DNA of 64,000 nt. Source: Corythucha ciliata (lineage: Eukaryota > Arthropoda > Insecta > Hemiptera > Tingidae). Shown piece by piece: positions 1 through 10,581 of this stretch. Both the position numbers and the translations under genes were made by a program. A model generated the notes under the pieces. It searched no databases. It had not been told where the DNA came from and was given only the letters and a program-made list of their open reading frames with translations. Location of the stretch: assembly GCA_038030265.1 (NCBI GenBank), contig CM075942.1, positions 67,708,926-67,772,925 on the forward strand, given 5' to 3'. Numbering within the stretch: position 1 is the first letter of the stretch; each line of letters opens with the position of its first letter.

Positions 1-2655
1 CCACGTGGCCAGGTCCAAGATTATGTACCTTTCTGGAATGAAAACCTGGAAGCCATGAAGATTGATCGCGATACAGCAACTGAGATCTTCCGAACATCAG
101 GATCCCTAGCTGATCAGATCGTCCTGAACGACAGCATTAAGAAATTTTCTGCAACAGCTGGACTTTCGCAGGGACGGCATCAGAGCACATCGTTTCATAT
201 CTAAATTGAACAATGACGCCCCAGCTCGGAAAACCCCCATCAAAAAAGGTACAGCTACACTCACTTTTGATAAAGATATCGCCCATTTCTTCTGCAAACA
301 TTACGCAGCGGTGAGCAATTTTCGCCCAAAGACAAAGGCCAACGCCCCAAGGACTGCAGCATTCCCAACATGCCTTCAGGAGGGGGACCACGAGCTCTTC
401 AATGGAGTGAGCTGGAGTCAGCACTGCAACGTACTAAGAAGGGTAAGAGTGTTGGTCCCGATGAGCTGCTGCCAGAGTTTCCGATCAAGCTCGGTTTGGG
501 TGCCAGGGCAACAGTATTGGCCTTCCTAAATTTGGTGTGGAGAGAGCATTTCCCGGACAGGTGGAGAAAGGCTGAGATGAGTGCCCATCCTCAAAAAAGG
601 GAAACCTGCAGACACTGTGGCAAGCTACTGCCACATAGCTCTCACAAGCGCCTTCTCAAAGGTCTTCGAGAGGCTGGTTCTGGGGCGGCTGCAGTAGTAC
701 CTTGAACGTTACAACCTTCTATCCGACCAACAGGCAGGCTTCAGGAAGCATAGGGGCACCATGGAGCAAGTCCTACGGTTAACCCAGGAAATTAAGGATG
801 GTTTCTATCATAAGCAGAGCACCCTCGCTGTATTTGTCGATTTGAAAACCGCCTTTGATCGTGTTTATCGGGAGAAGCTGGTACAAAAACTTTTCAGTAT
901 GGGGCTAAGTGGTCGGCTATTTGCTACACTCAGGTCTTTTCTGGCTCAGAGGTTCATCAGAGTTCGTTACCAGAATGAGACATCATCATTCAGGCAGACC
1001 CGAAATGGTGTTCCTCAGGGTGCTGTTCTAAGCCCAGTGCTTTTTAACATTATGATCGATGATGTGATCTCTGCAGTTTCCTCTGTGCCAGGAGTGAACG
1101 CGCTTCTCTGTGCTGATGACCTGGTTGTGTGGGCAACGTCAAGTTCCATTCCAGCGCTGGAGTCTGCCCTGAATATTGCGTTAGGACACCTCTCGGGTTG
1201 GGCAACTCACAACGAGATGGAGGTAAACACACTCAAGACTGAATTCCAGCTTTTTACACTATCAACCAAGGCCCATTCTGTCTCGCTGACGCTTGATGGT
1301 GACGTTTTGAGGCAGACCAACTGTGCCACCTACCTCGGGATAAAGTTGGATTCACGGCTGTCATGGAACGCCCATGCTGAAAATAGCGCTTCGAAGGGAA
1401 TCAAGAGGTTGGGCCTCCTCAAGCGGCTTACTGGCACAAAGTGGGGAGCTAGGCAGGATGTGCTGGCAATGGCCTACAAGTCTTAGATGAGACCCGCAAT
1501 GGAGTATGGAAATGAGCTTCTGGTTACCGCCTCTGATTCAGCTGTTCGGAAGATCGATGTTGCTCAGAACCATGCATTAAGGATTATCACTGGTGGAGCC
1601 GTGTCTACCCCAATTCCTGCAATGGGATTGCAAACAGAAATTGAGCCGCAAAAGTTGAGGCGGGAGTCAGCTGCCCTGGCACTAGATGAGCGACTAAAGA
1701 GGAACAACGTTGGGTTTTGGCAGTCCTACACTCCTGCAGCAGAACTTTTGCTCTCTCAAACGACGTACCTTTCTAAGGTTGAGTCCCTACGAGAAGAGTA
1801 TGGCCTTGCCGGCCTACTTTTCAACCCAGAACCCTTCCCGTCGGCTAGGGATCGGGTTCCACGATGCACTGCCGACTACATTCTAACGTTGACCTAGCCT
1901 GTATCCAAACAGAGCACCCCCGCTACCGAGTTAAAATCCCTTGCCTTGGTGACCATGCACACCCGCTTCCCCGAAGATGAATGGTTGCGAGTGTTTACTG
2001 ATGGTTCAGCAACTGGAGGAAGGCGGAATGGTGGTGCGGGAGTGTACTCGGCAATAACAACCATTGCAGCTCCAGTTGGTGTAGTTGCAAGCAATTTTGA
2101 CGGAGAAATACGTGCCGTAGTACTAGCACTTGATATGCTTCTGGGAATTGATTTTTCCCGAGCAGTCATTTTGTGCGACTTCCAAGCAGCTATAGTCAGC
2201 CTCTGTACCAATGGCCGGACTGACTCCTGGGATGTTTTGAGGGGAAGGCGCCTGCTGGAGCAGCTGCTGACGAGGGGAGCTATTGTGGCTCTTCAGTGGA
2301 TCCCCTCTCACGTCGTCATCTGGGGAAAACGAGTGTGCTGACGCACTAGCCAAGGAGAGCTCCCAGATGGCCATGCCAGATGCGCCAGTCAGTTTTGTTG
2401 CGGCAAAGTCGCTTGTTAAATCAGGTGTAAATGACAAAGCCCGGCGAGCCCACCAACGTTTGGCTGAGGGAAAGCAGTGGGCTGCACTCCTCAACCCAAG
2501 TAATCGTGTCCCTGGCGACCTCTCCCGCCATGAATCCGTTGCGGCATTCAGAACCATCACAGGACACGATTACCTCAATGCACACCTCCACAGACTCCGG
2601 ATGTTAGATGACCCAGCCTGCTCCCTCTGCAGCAGTACAGAGCCAATGACTTCGG
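1..2655 (+). mobile_element. Decayed non-LTR retrotransposon (LINE) with RT and RNase H, both ends missing
   Basis: A plus-strand LINE of the group that carries RNase H downstream of the reverse transcriptase (I/R1/Loa-like; clade not fixed). The window opens inside its ORF2. The linker and RT finger region (1-760) is readable in three frames, with breaks near 205, 370-400 and 585-740. The RT palm and thumb follow (761-1897), then RNase H (1946-2340, then another frame), then the start of a cysteine-rich region that stops near 2655. There the sequence changes abruptly to a different LINE. No poly-A tail or 3' UTR is seen, so the 3' end is truncated. It is a dead copy. Confidence 0.85.
761..1897 (+). 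pseudogene. LINE reverse transcriptase, palm and thumb, one internal stop
   Basis: The reading frame contains the RT blocks in order: FVDLKTAFDRV (palm motif A), RNGVPQGAVLSPVLFNIMI (block with VPQG), LLCADDLVVWA (catalytic motif with ADD), then the thumb with TYLGIKLDSRLSWNAH. A TAG at 1484-1486 interrupts the frame, which then continues unchanged (MRPAMEYGNELL) to a second stop at 1895-1897. The catalytic aspartates are still present, so decay is recent enough to leave the domain obvious. The enzyme would copy the element RNA at a nicked target site. The two stops and the upstream frameshifts mean no full product is made. Confidence 0.88.
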
Positions 2656-2660
2656 TGTAA
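1946..2660 (+). pseudogene. LINE RNase H domain and start of the C-terminal zinc region, frameshifted
   Basis: This lies in the same frame as the RT upstream. FTDGSATGG gives the first catalytic Asp, FDGEIRAV the Glu and ILCDFQAAI the next Asp. The frame shifts near 2320-2340, and the last motif (NECADALAKE, with the final Asp) is read in the frame starting at 2283. The cysteine-rich tail (ACSLCSS) begins at about 2620 and is cut off near 2655. RNase H removes the RNA strand after first-strand synthesis. This domain sets the element apart from LINE clades without RNase H. Confidence 0.8.
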
Positions 2661-2829
2661 TTGGACGTTTAACTGTGTGGGTGGAAAAGCGGATGCTCAA
2701 CGCAAACGATAAAAAAATCGTTAGGTCTACGGACCCGGAGTTTAGCGTGAATACGTTTTTTGGTTGGTAAGCACACGCGGATCCAGGGTTGGTTTAAGGA
2801 GGGGGCAATATTGTGACTCAGAACTCTCT

Positions 2830-3786
2830 GTCTAGAGGCGAAAGGGATCTTTAAGAGAATTTGCGGAGAAAAGAAGGCGTTATATTTCGGGACTCTTGCA
2901 AAAAAGGTGAGTAATGCCCGAGGAAGTAGAGTTGTGGGATAGCGTTAATAAGCTCAGATCACGACAATTTAGGAAGGTTGGTGGCGGGAGTGTGCGAGCT
3001 CAAGCGTCTAATTTGAGGCCTTAACTGAACCCTCCACTGTTTGCCAGCCCAGTAGAGCATGCCGAGCCGAAAATCTGTGTGGAGGCTCTCGACTCGCCAA
3101 TAACGGTGAATGAGGTATGGCATGTGACACAAAAGGCGAAGCGCGGTAAGGTGCCCGGATCGGATACCGTATGAATTCTATAAGGGCGCCCCCCCCCCCA
3201 TCAACTATTAAAAATAATTGTGAACCTCTTTAATAAAATAATAAACACGGCCATCGTGCCACGAGGGTTTAAAGAGGCAATTATTTTTCCCCTATTTAAA
3301 AAGGGTGAGGAAAGCAAAGTGGAAAATTAAAAAGTTTTGAACACGTTGGCAAACATTTTTGCAGAAGTCCTGCTAATAGTAGGCTAAATAAATGGACGGA
3401 GGACGGTGGCGTTCTGGGTGAGGAGCAGACGGGGTTTAGACGGGGTTACTCGACGTTTGATAACGTTTTCGCTTTGACAAGTCTGATATATCTCAAGTTC
3501 ATTGAGGGGAAGACATTTTTTTTTGTTTTTTGTAGATTTTAAGTCGGCGTTTGACAGTATCAGTAGACACGCTCTTTTATATGAGCTGTTCGAGTCGGGG
3601 GTGTCACGGCAATTTATTATGGTTATAAAAGCCATGTATGAAGGGTCAACGGCATCGGTATGGTCGAGCGAAGGGCCTGTCTGATGCTTTTGAGTACATG
3701 ATGGGAGTGAAGCAGGGGTGCTAGCTAAGCCCTACACTCTTTGCGCTCTTTCTGAGTGACCTAACCGATTATCTAGAGAGTGAGGA
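2830..3786 (+). pseudogene. Second LINE family: N-terminal half of a reverse transcriptase, heavily decayed
   Basis: A different LINE from its left neighbour. Fragments in successive frames give the linker (LWDSVNKLRSRQF near 2932), the pre-RT block (KRGKVPGSD near 3140), IIFPLFKKGEE near 3280, QTGFRRGYSTFDNVFALTSL near 3430, and motif A as FVDFKSAFDSIS at about 3530-3560. GVKQGC, a stop, then LSPTLFALFLSDL follows at about 3705-3770. The catalytic YADD block and everything after it are missing, because the sequence runs straight into a 20-bp minisatellite at about 3780. The matching C-terminal half of what looks like the same family lies inverted at 13.1-14.7 kb beside a second copy of that minisatellite. 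The clade is not assigned. Confidence 0.78.
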
Positions 3787-4543
3787 AATAATAAATTTTA
3801 TGGGGAAATTGTATATTTTAGGGGGAAAATGACCATTTTATCAGGAACTCGTCAATTACATGAGGAAATGGTCTACTTCATGAGTAAATCGTCAATTTTA
3901 TGATTAAATTGTATATTTCATGAGGAACTTGACATTTTTGTGAGGAAACCGTCACTTTTATGAAGAAATTCTCAATTTTATGAGGAAATTGTCACTTTTA
4001 TGAGGAAATTGTTCATTTTACATGGAAACAATAAATTTTGTAGGGAAATCGTTTATTTTATGAGGAAATTGTCAATTTTATAAGGAATCGTGAATTTTTT
4101 TAAGAAATTTCATGTTTATGAGGAAACTGTCAATTTTAAGAGGAAATTGAGAAGTTTAAGAGGAAATCGTCACCTATATGAGGAAATTGTCACTTTTATG
4201 AGGAAATTGTCACGTTTATGACGAAATTTTAAATTTTGTGAGGAAACAATAAAGTTTATAGGGAAATTGTATATTTTACGGGGAAAATGACCATTTTATC
4301 AGGAAATCGTCAATTACATGAGGAAATTGTCTATTTCATCAGTAAATCTTCAATTTTATGATTAAATTGTATATTTTATGAGGAACTTGACATTTTAGTG
4401 AGAAAATCGTCAGCTTTATGAAGAAATTGTATATTTTATAAGGAAATTGTGCATTTTATGAGGAAATAGTCAATTTTTTAGAGAAATGGCGTATTTTGAG
4501 AGGAAATAATCAATTCAATGAGGGAATTTTATGTTCACGAGGA
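3779..4543 (+). repeat. 20-bp minisatellite array, left copy
   Basis: About 38 degenerate tandem units of 20 bp, with a consensus built from TGAGGAAATTG followed by TCAATTTTA. A longer period is visible too. A run of distinctive variants (GGGGAAAATGACC, then TCAATTACATGAGG, then TGATTAAATTGTATA, then GAGGAACTTGACA) occurs near 3820-3960 and again near 4272-4410, so the array has a higher-order repeat of about 450 bp. It begins inside the LINE RT and ends where the poly-T (poly-A tail) of the next minus-strand LINE starts. A second array lies in reverse orientation at 14.69-15.79 kb. Confidence 0.9.
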
Positions 4544-4614
4544 ATTTTTTTTTTTTTTTTTGGCATTAGCGTTAGCCATAGCCATGCTTGTATAAGTGAG
4601 AATTTATGTGTTTC

Positions 4615-6402
4615 TTAAATGCGAATTTGACACTTGTGGACGAAATCAACTATTTTGTCGTACACACGAATATCATTCGATTGTAAAATTGAACTGTAAT
4701 TGAAGGGAGCGTCAACAAAGGCTGTAATGGATCGAAATAGCTCAGCTCTTGAAGTTTCATGTTTCCGGCATTCCATGAACGTATGCTCTAATGTGTCGAC
4801 TTCCCCACATGTATCACATTTATCATTAGCGACCTTGCCAATTCTGTGTAAATATTGTTGGCAGATTCCATGGTTGAATTTCAGTCTGAAAATGATGCGA
4901 AAGAACTCTTTTCTCCGATCAATACTCCTAAACCAGACGTTTCGTCGTACGAGTGGGAACATATTTTTATAAAATGAGCCAACTCTGTCATTACTCCGAT
5001 ACACCTTTTGCCATTGCTCAAGCATACTACCGAGTGCCAGTTCCCAGAAATCTGTGTTCGGTAGAAGCAGATCAATCTGTTCGCCCGATATCGTTCCGAT
5101 CCTAGCTAATTCATCCGCACGTGAATTGCCCCTCACCCCAATGTGTCGTATCCAAACTAACACTACTGCTACTCCTTTTTCTTCTAAATTTTTCACAAGA
5201 TGAATTATTTCTGTGGCAATATAGGAGACTTTCGAGGAGTAAGCGAAATATTTTAGAGCACGGACTGCACTTAGGCTGTCCGTGATAATAGCAATCTTTT
5301 GGCCGTGCAAAGTACCAGCATATTTCAAAGCTTCTACAATCGCTGTAAGTTCAGCCCTAAAAACAGAACTATTTTCCGGTAGCTTAAACATGAATTCCTT
5401 GTCGTTAATCGGATCGAACACTCCACAACCGATTTTTCCGTCTAACCTGGATCCATCGGTGAACACCAAATGAAAACCCAATAGTAGCCTACAAACATTA
5501 TCTTCGAAAGCCTGATTTACCATTACAGAGTTGTGATATGGCTCAAGGTCTAACTCAAGAGTATTAACTTTATAGTTCAACATGTATTCGTACTCGAAAA
5601 TTTGGAGTTTCTTTGACTGTTTTATTTGACCGGAGGCTTTCGAGAAGTGCGTGAAACTGGCACACAATAATGGAGATGCTTTCTTTCGGCGGTATGCACT
5701 GGTTAGATCCTGAATTGCAAGGGAACAAATTTTACTCATAATGCTCGATTCAAAAGCCCTGAGTTTAAAGAAAAATCGATCCGCCAACAATCTCCTGCTC
5801 AAGGATAATGGGGCTATCCCTGACTCCGCTAATAAACAATCCACTGGCGTGGATTTCAATAACCCAAGGCAAAATCTTAAGCATTTGTTTTGAATTTTGT
5901 CTAGCCCACTTAAGCTAGTTTTGGATGCATTTCCATAAAACATACAGCCGTAGTCCATAATTGACCGCACACACGCTTTGTAAAACAGGATCGCAATATT
6001 GGGATCAGCACCCCAGTGTAAACTTGTGACCATCCGAAGGATATTAACTACTTTTTCGGTACGATCGCAAACGTATTTTATATGGGATTTCCATCGTAAG
6101 CCCTTATCAATGAACATACCCAAAAATCGAACTTTAGTCTGAACTTTGAATGTCCACCCTCCTAGGATGACCTGAGGGTCAATAATCACGTTGCGTCTAC
6201 GAGCAAAAAGGCAGCAACTTGATTTTTGGGTAGAGATTTCCAGCCCTACTTCAGTACTCCAAGTATTGAAATGGGTCATCGTCTGGTCCAATTTATTGAT
6301 ACACTCTGATATGGTGTCGCTCGAGACGTACAAGCAGATGTCATCTGCATATTGAAGAGTCTTGACTCCTGGAACCAGAATATCTTCAATATCCGAAACA
6401 TA
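4615..6402 (-). pseudogene. LINE ORF2, C-terminal part: RT catalytic block, thumb, RNase H and zinc knuckle
   Basis: One open frame reads, in order, the RT catalytic block LQYADDICLYVS, the thumb region VRFLGMFIDKGLRWKSHI, RNase H and a terminal CCHC knuckle. The RNase H motifs are LVFTDGSRLDG, FRAELTAIV, IITDSLSAV, and WIRHIGVRGNSRADELA with His and the last Asp. The knuckle is CDTCGEV...HTFMEC. The frame is open into the flanking transposon up to 6540, but only the part below 6403 is LINE. It is uninterrupted to its stop, so this half is well preserved. It belongs to the same frame as the block at 9208-9728. Confidence 0.9.
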
Positions 6403-7048
6403 CAGGGTGGTCGGTTTTGAGATGCAAAAAAAAAATTGGGTAATAGTACACCAAAAATGGGATAAAAAAGTCCTATTCGGATAGTGGCCTATCTCTTTTT
6501 GTTTTCTAGTAATAATTTTTTTAGTGATTTTTAGGCGCAACTGTATCTTTCGCCGAAAAACTGTTATTTCTCAGCTTCTACTTCACTTTTTTTCAAAAGT
6601 AATGGCAGTTTCGTAATCTACGGAAAATTTTCTATGGAATGAAAGCACAATCAATATTCTAAATGGTCAAAAACGCCTAAAAACGTAACGTTTTCGTCAC
6701 GTTAATGCAAAAAACCAAAAATTTGACTTCATAAGACAATTTACTGTGTCACCGAAAATTGCTTCACACGTTGTCAAACGTCATAAAAACTTCTCCGTTT
6801 TCCCAGCTTTCCAACGGTGTACTCGAAAAAGGAATTATCTCCCTCCTTTGACGAGAAAATTCGAAAAGAAGCGAAAAAGTCAAACATTTAGGGCTAAAAA
6901 TGTGAATAATAACAGGTGCGAAAATTCATTTGTTTTGCTCTATTTCTTGAGGAATCCAAGCTCTGGCACAGGAAAAATTAAAATAATATTGCATTTGAAG
7001 AATAAACAACAAATAATAAAATGTACAAAGAGGTCTGCGAATTTAGGG
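6403..7048 (+). repeat. Left long terminal inverted repeat of the mariner-like element
   Basis: Pairs with 8562-9207 over its whole length. The inner boundary is where the two arms stop matching, next to CGAATTTAGGG at 7039-7049. Open frames inside this arm and its partner (for example 6746-7153 plus and 8661-8864 minus) translate to the same peptide only because the arms are copies. They are not separate genes. Confidence 0.9.
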
Positions 7049-7414
7049 TGTCTACTGCTAGCGAAAAAGTCATACATTTTGGCCTCTATGAATAATGACG
7101 GGCACGAAAAAACATTCAATTCCAGGTCGAAAGATTATTTCACCATTTCTTAAGATTATTTTGCTCCATCTTGTGAACCAATGTACGGTGGACGTTGACC
7201 ACAAACATTGCATTTGAAGAAATAACAAATGAAGTTTTAGTGTGAAAAAGTCTTCAAAGACAAAAAGCTTTGCGTCTTGCATAGAAGGATTTGCCAGTAT
7301 GTTGCTATAGCCGACTGATTTATTGGTACGTTAATTAAATTTTCTCTCTTTTCCTACATAATTCTCTTGAAACTAAATCGCGTCATTCTTACGGTAGGAA
7401 TTATCATTTTCCTA

Positions 7415-8552
7415 ATGGCAACATTCAGTCAGGAAGAATACACCGATATTCATTTTACGTACGGCTTAGCCAACGGAAATGCTCTAGCGGCTCAGAGGCT
7501 TTACTTAGAAAGATTTCCGGACAGGCGAATCCCAGATACAAGAGTATTTTCTAAAGTCCATCAACGACTTAGAGAAAGCGGCTCTGTCCTTCCAAGAGTT
7601 CGAGAAGTGGCTAGAGGGCGTGCCGACATGGAGGATGAGGAGAGAGTGTTGGACATGGTCCATGAAGACCCTCACATTAGCAGCCGGAGAATGTCGACGG
7701 AACTCGCAATTCCACGATGGAAACTGCTAAAAATTTTGAAAGAAAATGAATACCACGCCTACCATTTCACACCTGTCCAAGAACTGCTGGCGACTGACTT
7801 GGCCCCTCGAATAACTTTTTGCCGGTGGCTACTAAATAACGACATTGAAGAACGACACTTCTTAAGAAAAATTTTGTGGACTGACGAGTCTTTATTCTCG
7901 CGGGATGGTGTTTTCAATCAGCATAACACCCATCACTGGGCTGCTGAAAACCCTCGGTTGTTATAAATCATTATTACTAACAATTATTGATAGTTAGGTA
8001 TTTATTTTGTTGTATGGTTAATTCAGGGTCGCTCGCCCAACATCTTCCCAAAGGAGATTTCAATTTAACGTCTGGGCTGGGATCGTCGGAGACCGATTAA
8101 TTGGCCCACATTTCTTCGAAGGAACTCTAACGGGGCAAGGCTACCTGCATTTCCTGCAAGTCGAATTGCCTCGTCTTCTTGACGGATTGGACCCAGAGCT
8201 GAGGGAACAAATTATTTTCCAGCAAGACGGTGCTCCTCCGCACTATACCACCACAGTGCGACAATACCTCAATGAAAATTTTCGAAGGTGGATAGGCCGT
8301 GGAGGGCCGACAGCGTGGCCTCCTCGTTCTCCTGACCTATCTCCTTTGGACTATTTTCTTTGGGGGTACATGAAACAGGAAGTGTATTCCACGGTCGTCA
8401 GCACTCCAGAAGAATTGCGCCAGCGGATTCTGGATGCTGCTGAAAAAGTCAGAGGCATGCTCACTTTTAAAATCACAGTACGAGAAATGAGAAAACGAGC
8501 ACGAGAGTGCATCAGGAATGGAGGCGGGCACTTCGAGCAGCTACTTAAATAA
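7415..8552 (+). CDS. Mariner-like transposase (DD40D), two exons, apparently intact
   Basis: Cuts and rejoins the element at TA sites. The start ATG at 7415 (MATFSQEEY) is preferred over the upstream TTG that merely extends the open frame. Exon 1 is 7415-7956 and exon 2 is 8027-8552. The intervening 70 bp starts GT and ends TTCAG. Splicing keeps the frame (542 + 526 = 1068 bases, 355 residues), the usual mariner size. The N-terminus has two helix-turn-helix-like regions (about 5-55 and 85-115). Catalytic residues are Asp157 in LWTDES, Asp248 in QQDGAPPHY and Asp289 in SPLDYFLWG, with 40 residues between the last two. No internal stop or frameshift is visible, so this copy may encode active protein. 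Spacing differs from classic mariner (D34D) and Tc1 (D34E). Confidence 0.88.
7957..8026 (+). other. Predicted 70-bp intron in the mariner-like transposase gene
   Basis: Without removal the frame ends at TAA 7964-7966, directly after ENPRLL. The segment begins GTTGTTATAAATC, contains a branch-site-like TTACTAAC near 7973 and ends TTCAG. Joining CG to G restores an Arg codon and the downstream catalytic frame. The 5' site is weaker than the usual GTAAGT or GTRAGT. The alternative is a decayed stretch rather than an intron, but exact frame restoration favours splicing. Confidence 0.72.
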
Positions 8553-8561
8553 AAAAACCAG

Positions 8562-9207
8562 CCCTAAATTCGCAGACCTCTTTGTACATTTTATTATTTG
8601 TTGTTTATTCTTCAAATGCAATATTATTTTAATTTTTCCTGTGCCAGAGCTTGGATTTCTCTAGAAATAGAGCAAAACAAATGAATTTTCGCACCTGTTA
8701 TTATTCACATTTTTAGCACTAAATGTTTGACTTTTTCGCTTCTTTTCGAATTTTCTCGTCAAAGGAGGGAGATAATTCCTTTTTCGAGTACACCGTTGGA
8801 AAGCTGGGAAAACGGAGAAGTTTTTATGACGTTTGACAACGTGTGAAGCAATTTTCGGTGACACAGTAAATTGTCTTATGAAGTCAAATTTTTGGTTTTT
8901 TGCATTAACGTGACGAAAACGTTACGTTTTTAGGCGTTTTTGCCCATTTAGAATATTGATTTTGCTTTCATTCCATAGAAAATTTTCCGTAGATTACGAA
9001 ACTGCCATTACTTTTGAAAAAAAGTGAAGTAGAAGCTGAGAAATAACAGTTTTTCGGCGAAAGATACAGTTGCGCCTAAAAATCACTAAAAAAATTATTA
9101 CTAGAAAACAAAAAGAGATAGGCCACTATCCGAATAGGACTTTTTTATCCCATTTTTGGTGTACTATTACCCAATTTTTTTTTTGCATCTCAAAACCGAC
9201 CACCCTG
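8562..9207 (-). repeat. Right long terminal inverted repeat of the mariner-like element
   Basis: Reverse complement of 6403-7048, beginning 9 bp after the transposase stop codon at 8550-8552. The small differences between the arms (for example around 8660, TTCTCTAGAAATAG against the left arm TTTCTTGAGGAATC) show that they have started to diverge. Confidence 0.9.
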
Positions 9208-10175
9208 TAGATACTGTAGAGGAGTGGGCTGAGAATATCCCCCTGAGGAAGGCCCTGATTAGCAACTCTAGGACCGATCCAAACACCATTCAAGCGATCA
9301 TGCAATCGCCTTCCTTTCATTAAGGAAATGATATTGTGGCAAACTCGACTTGGTATTCCCAATTGAACCATCTTTTTTTGCAGTAGAGATAGCACAACAT
9401 GATCATAAGCTCCTTGGATATCAAGAAATAGCCCAAGAGTAACTTTTCTATTGGTGAAGCCTATATCTATATCAGTTACTAAATGAGCGAGGCTGCAGTA
9501 TGTTGACTTCCCACGACGAAACCCGTATTGCGAGTCAGGAATTTTATCGTTCGACTCCAGCCACCACTCTAATCTGTTTTTTACCATGCGTTCAAAGGTC
9601 TTCATAAAGCAAGACGATAAGGAAATTGGCCGATATGAGTCGCTCAAGTTAGGTGGTTTCTGCGGCTTAAGTAATGGAATTACTGCGAAATCCTTCCAGT
9701 CATCCGGAAAGGACCCCGAGTGCCACATTTCATTAAAATTCCAAAAAGGATAAATTGCGCTTGTAATGGCAGATTTGCAATTATTTGGTAAGTGATTAGA
9801 TCCATACCCGGCGACGTATTGTTTCTGCTTATCAACACCTTTTGTAATTCTGTGATATTGAATGGTTGCGACAAACTGTTATCCGGCATATATTGTGCCT
9901 CGGTAATGCTTGCAATCGCTGGCTCATGTACAACAAAATCTGGAGTGAGCTTTTCAAGAAATCCTGTGTCCAGGGTCCCTCCAAAGATATAGGCATATTT
10001 TGAGTTTTCCTGTTTTTCAACTTCTTAATGTAGGACCAAATCTGTTTTATAGGTGTGCTTCGATTGAGGTTGTTGCAAAATTGTTCCCACGAGTTGCGCT
10101 TAGCTTGTTGTGAGGGACTCACAACGTACCCCGCATATAGCGCCCAGGAAGTGGGAGAAGGGACCACCAAAGGAG
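9208..10175 (-). pseudogene. LINE ORF2, N-terminal part of the reverse transcriptase, frameshifted
   Basis: Reading leftward: WEQFCNNLNRSTPIKQIWSY (linker, from about 10100), a frame change, NITELQKVLISRNNTSPGMD (pre-RT block), another change near 9740, then SYRPISLSSCFMKTFERMV and QYGFRRGKSTYCSL. LFLDIQGAYDHV is motif A, and GLPQGDILSPLLYSIY ends at the mariner insertion point. Beyond the transposon the next residues continue as VSDIEDILVPG in the same frame. The aspartate of motif A is present. Two frameshifts lie between about 9730 and 10000, so the ORF was already or has since become defective. Confidence 0.85.
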
Positions 10176-10191
10176 CGTCAAGAGGCCGGAA

Positions 10192-10581
10192 CTAAAAACC
10201 AGTTCCGTACGAGCAGCCTTCGCTTCCATCGCTTAATCCTGACTTCACTCCGAGAGATTCCGACAAAAGTAATTTATTAGCTGAGGTAGCATTTGAACAT
10301 TCGACTCGAATTCTATTCATGCCCACTTTTTTAATTTGAATAATCTTTTGTGACACTTCCTTGCAGCTCGTATGTATAAGTTTTCCAATAGACATTGGGT
10401 GTAGCCGACTTATTCCTTCTTTTTTTTCATTCCTACTTTCAATTAAAACATAAAAGGGTCCTGGGCCAGCTGCCTCAAATTTCATTAAATTCATCGTACC
10501 ACCATCCTCTTCTGTCATATCAACATCCACTATTTTATCGGGCCGAGCCTTTTCCGTCCCTATTCCTTCCTTCTCCTTCAC
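10192..10581 (-). pseudogene. LINE ORF1 (nucleic-acid chaperone) N-terminal fragment
   Basis: A 129-residue frame reading FYVLIESRNEKKEGISRLHP, then MSIGKLIH, IIQIKKVGMNRIRVECSN and ATSANKLLLSES. This arrangement (a variable acidic N-terminus, then a short RNA-binding-like fold with LHPMSIGKL and KVGMNRIRV) resembles ORF1/Gag-like proteins of I-group LINEs, which coat the RNA. It is short, lacks CCHC knuckles and is followed at once by mid-ORF2 sequence, so the C-terminal half was deleted together with the endonuclease. The family call rests on motif resemblance and position only. Confidence 0.6.

Larger units (their letters stand above)
6403..9207 (+). mobile_element. Tc1/mariner-superfamily transposon with very long inverted repeats and a spliced transposase
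   Basis: Ends are CAGGGTGGTCGGTTTTGAG on the left and its reverse complement on the right, flanked by TA at 6401-6402 and 9208-9209: the TA target duplication of this superfamily. The terminal inverted repeats extend about 646 bp each (6403-7048 and 8562-9207) with only scattered mismatches. The single gene between them encodes a 355-residue transposase. Total length is 2805 bp. It sits inside the RT of a minus-strand LINE, which pins its boundaries to the base. Similar CAGGGTG ends flank the element at 37554-40833. Confidence 0.93.

Noticed and set aside
3779..4543. CRISPR-like short repeats
   Set aside because: Units are contiguous 20-mers without unique spacers, in eukaryotic DNA. This is a minisatellite.
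6746..7153. Open frame in the left mariner arm, with a matching frame at 8661-8864
   Set aside because: Both translate the same inverted repeat. No domain is recognised, and the real gene lies between the arms.
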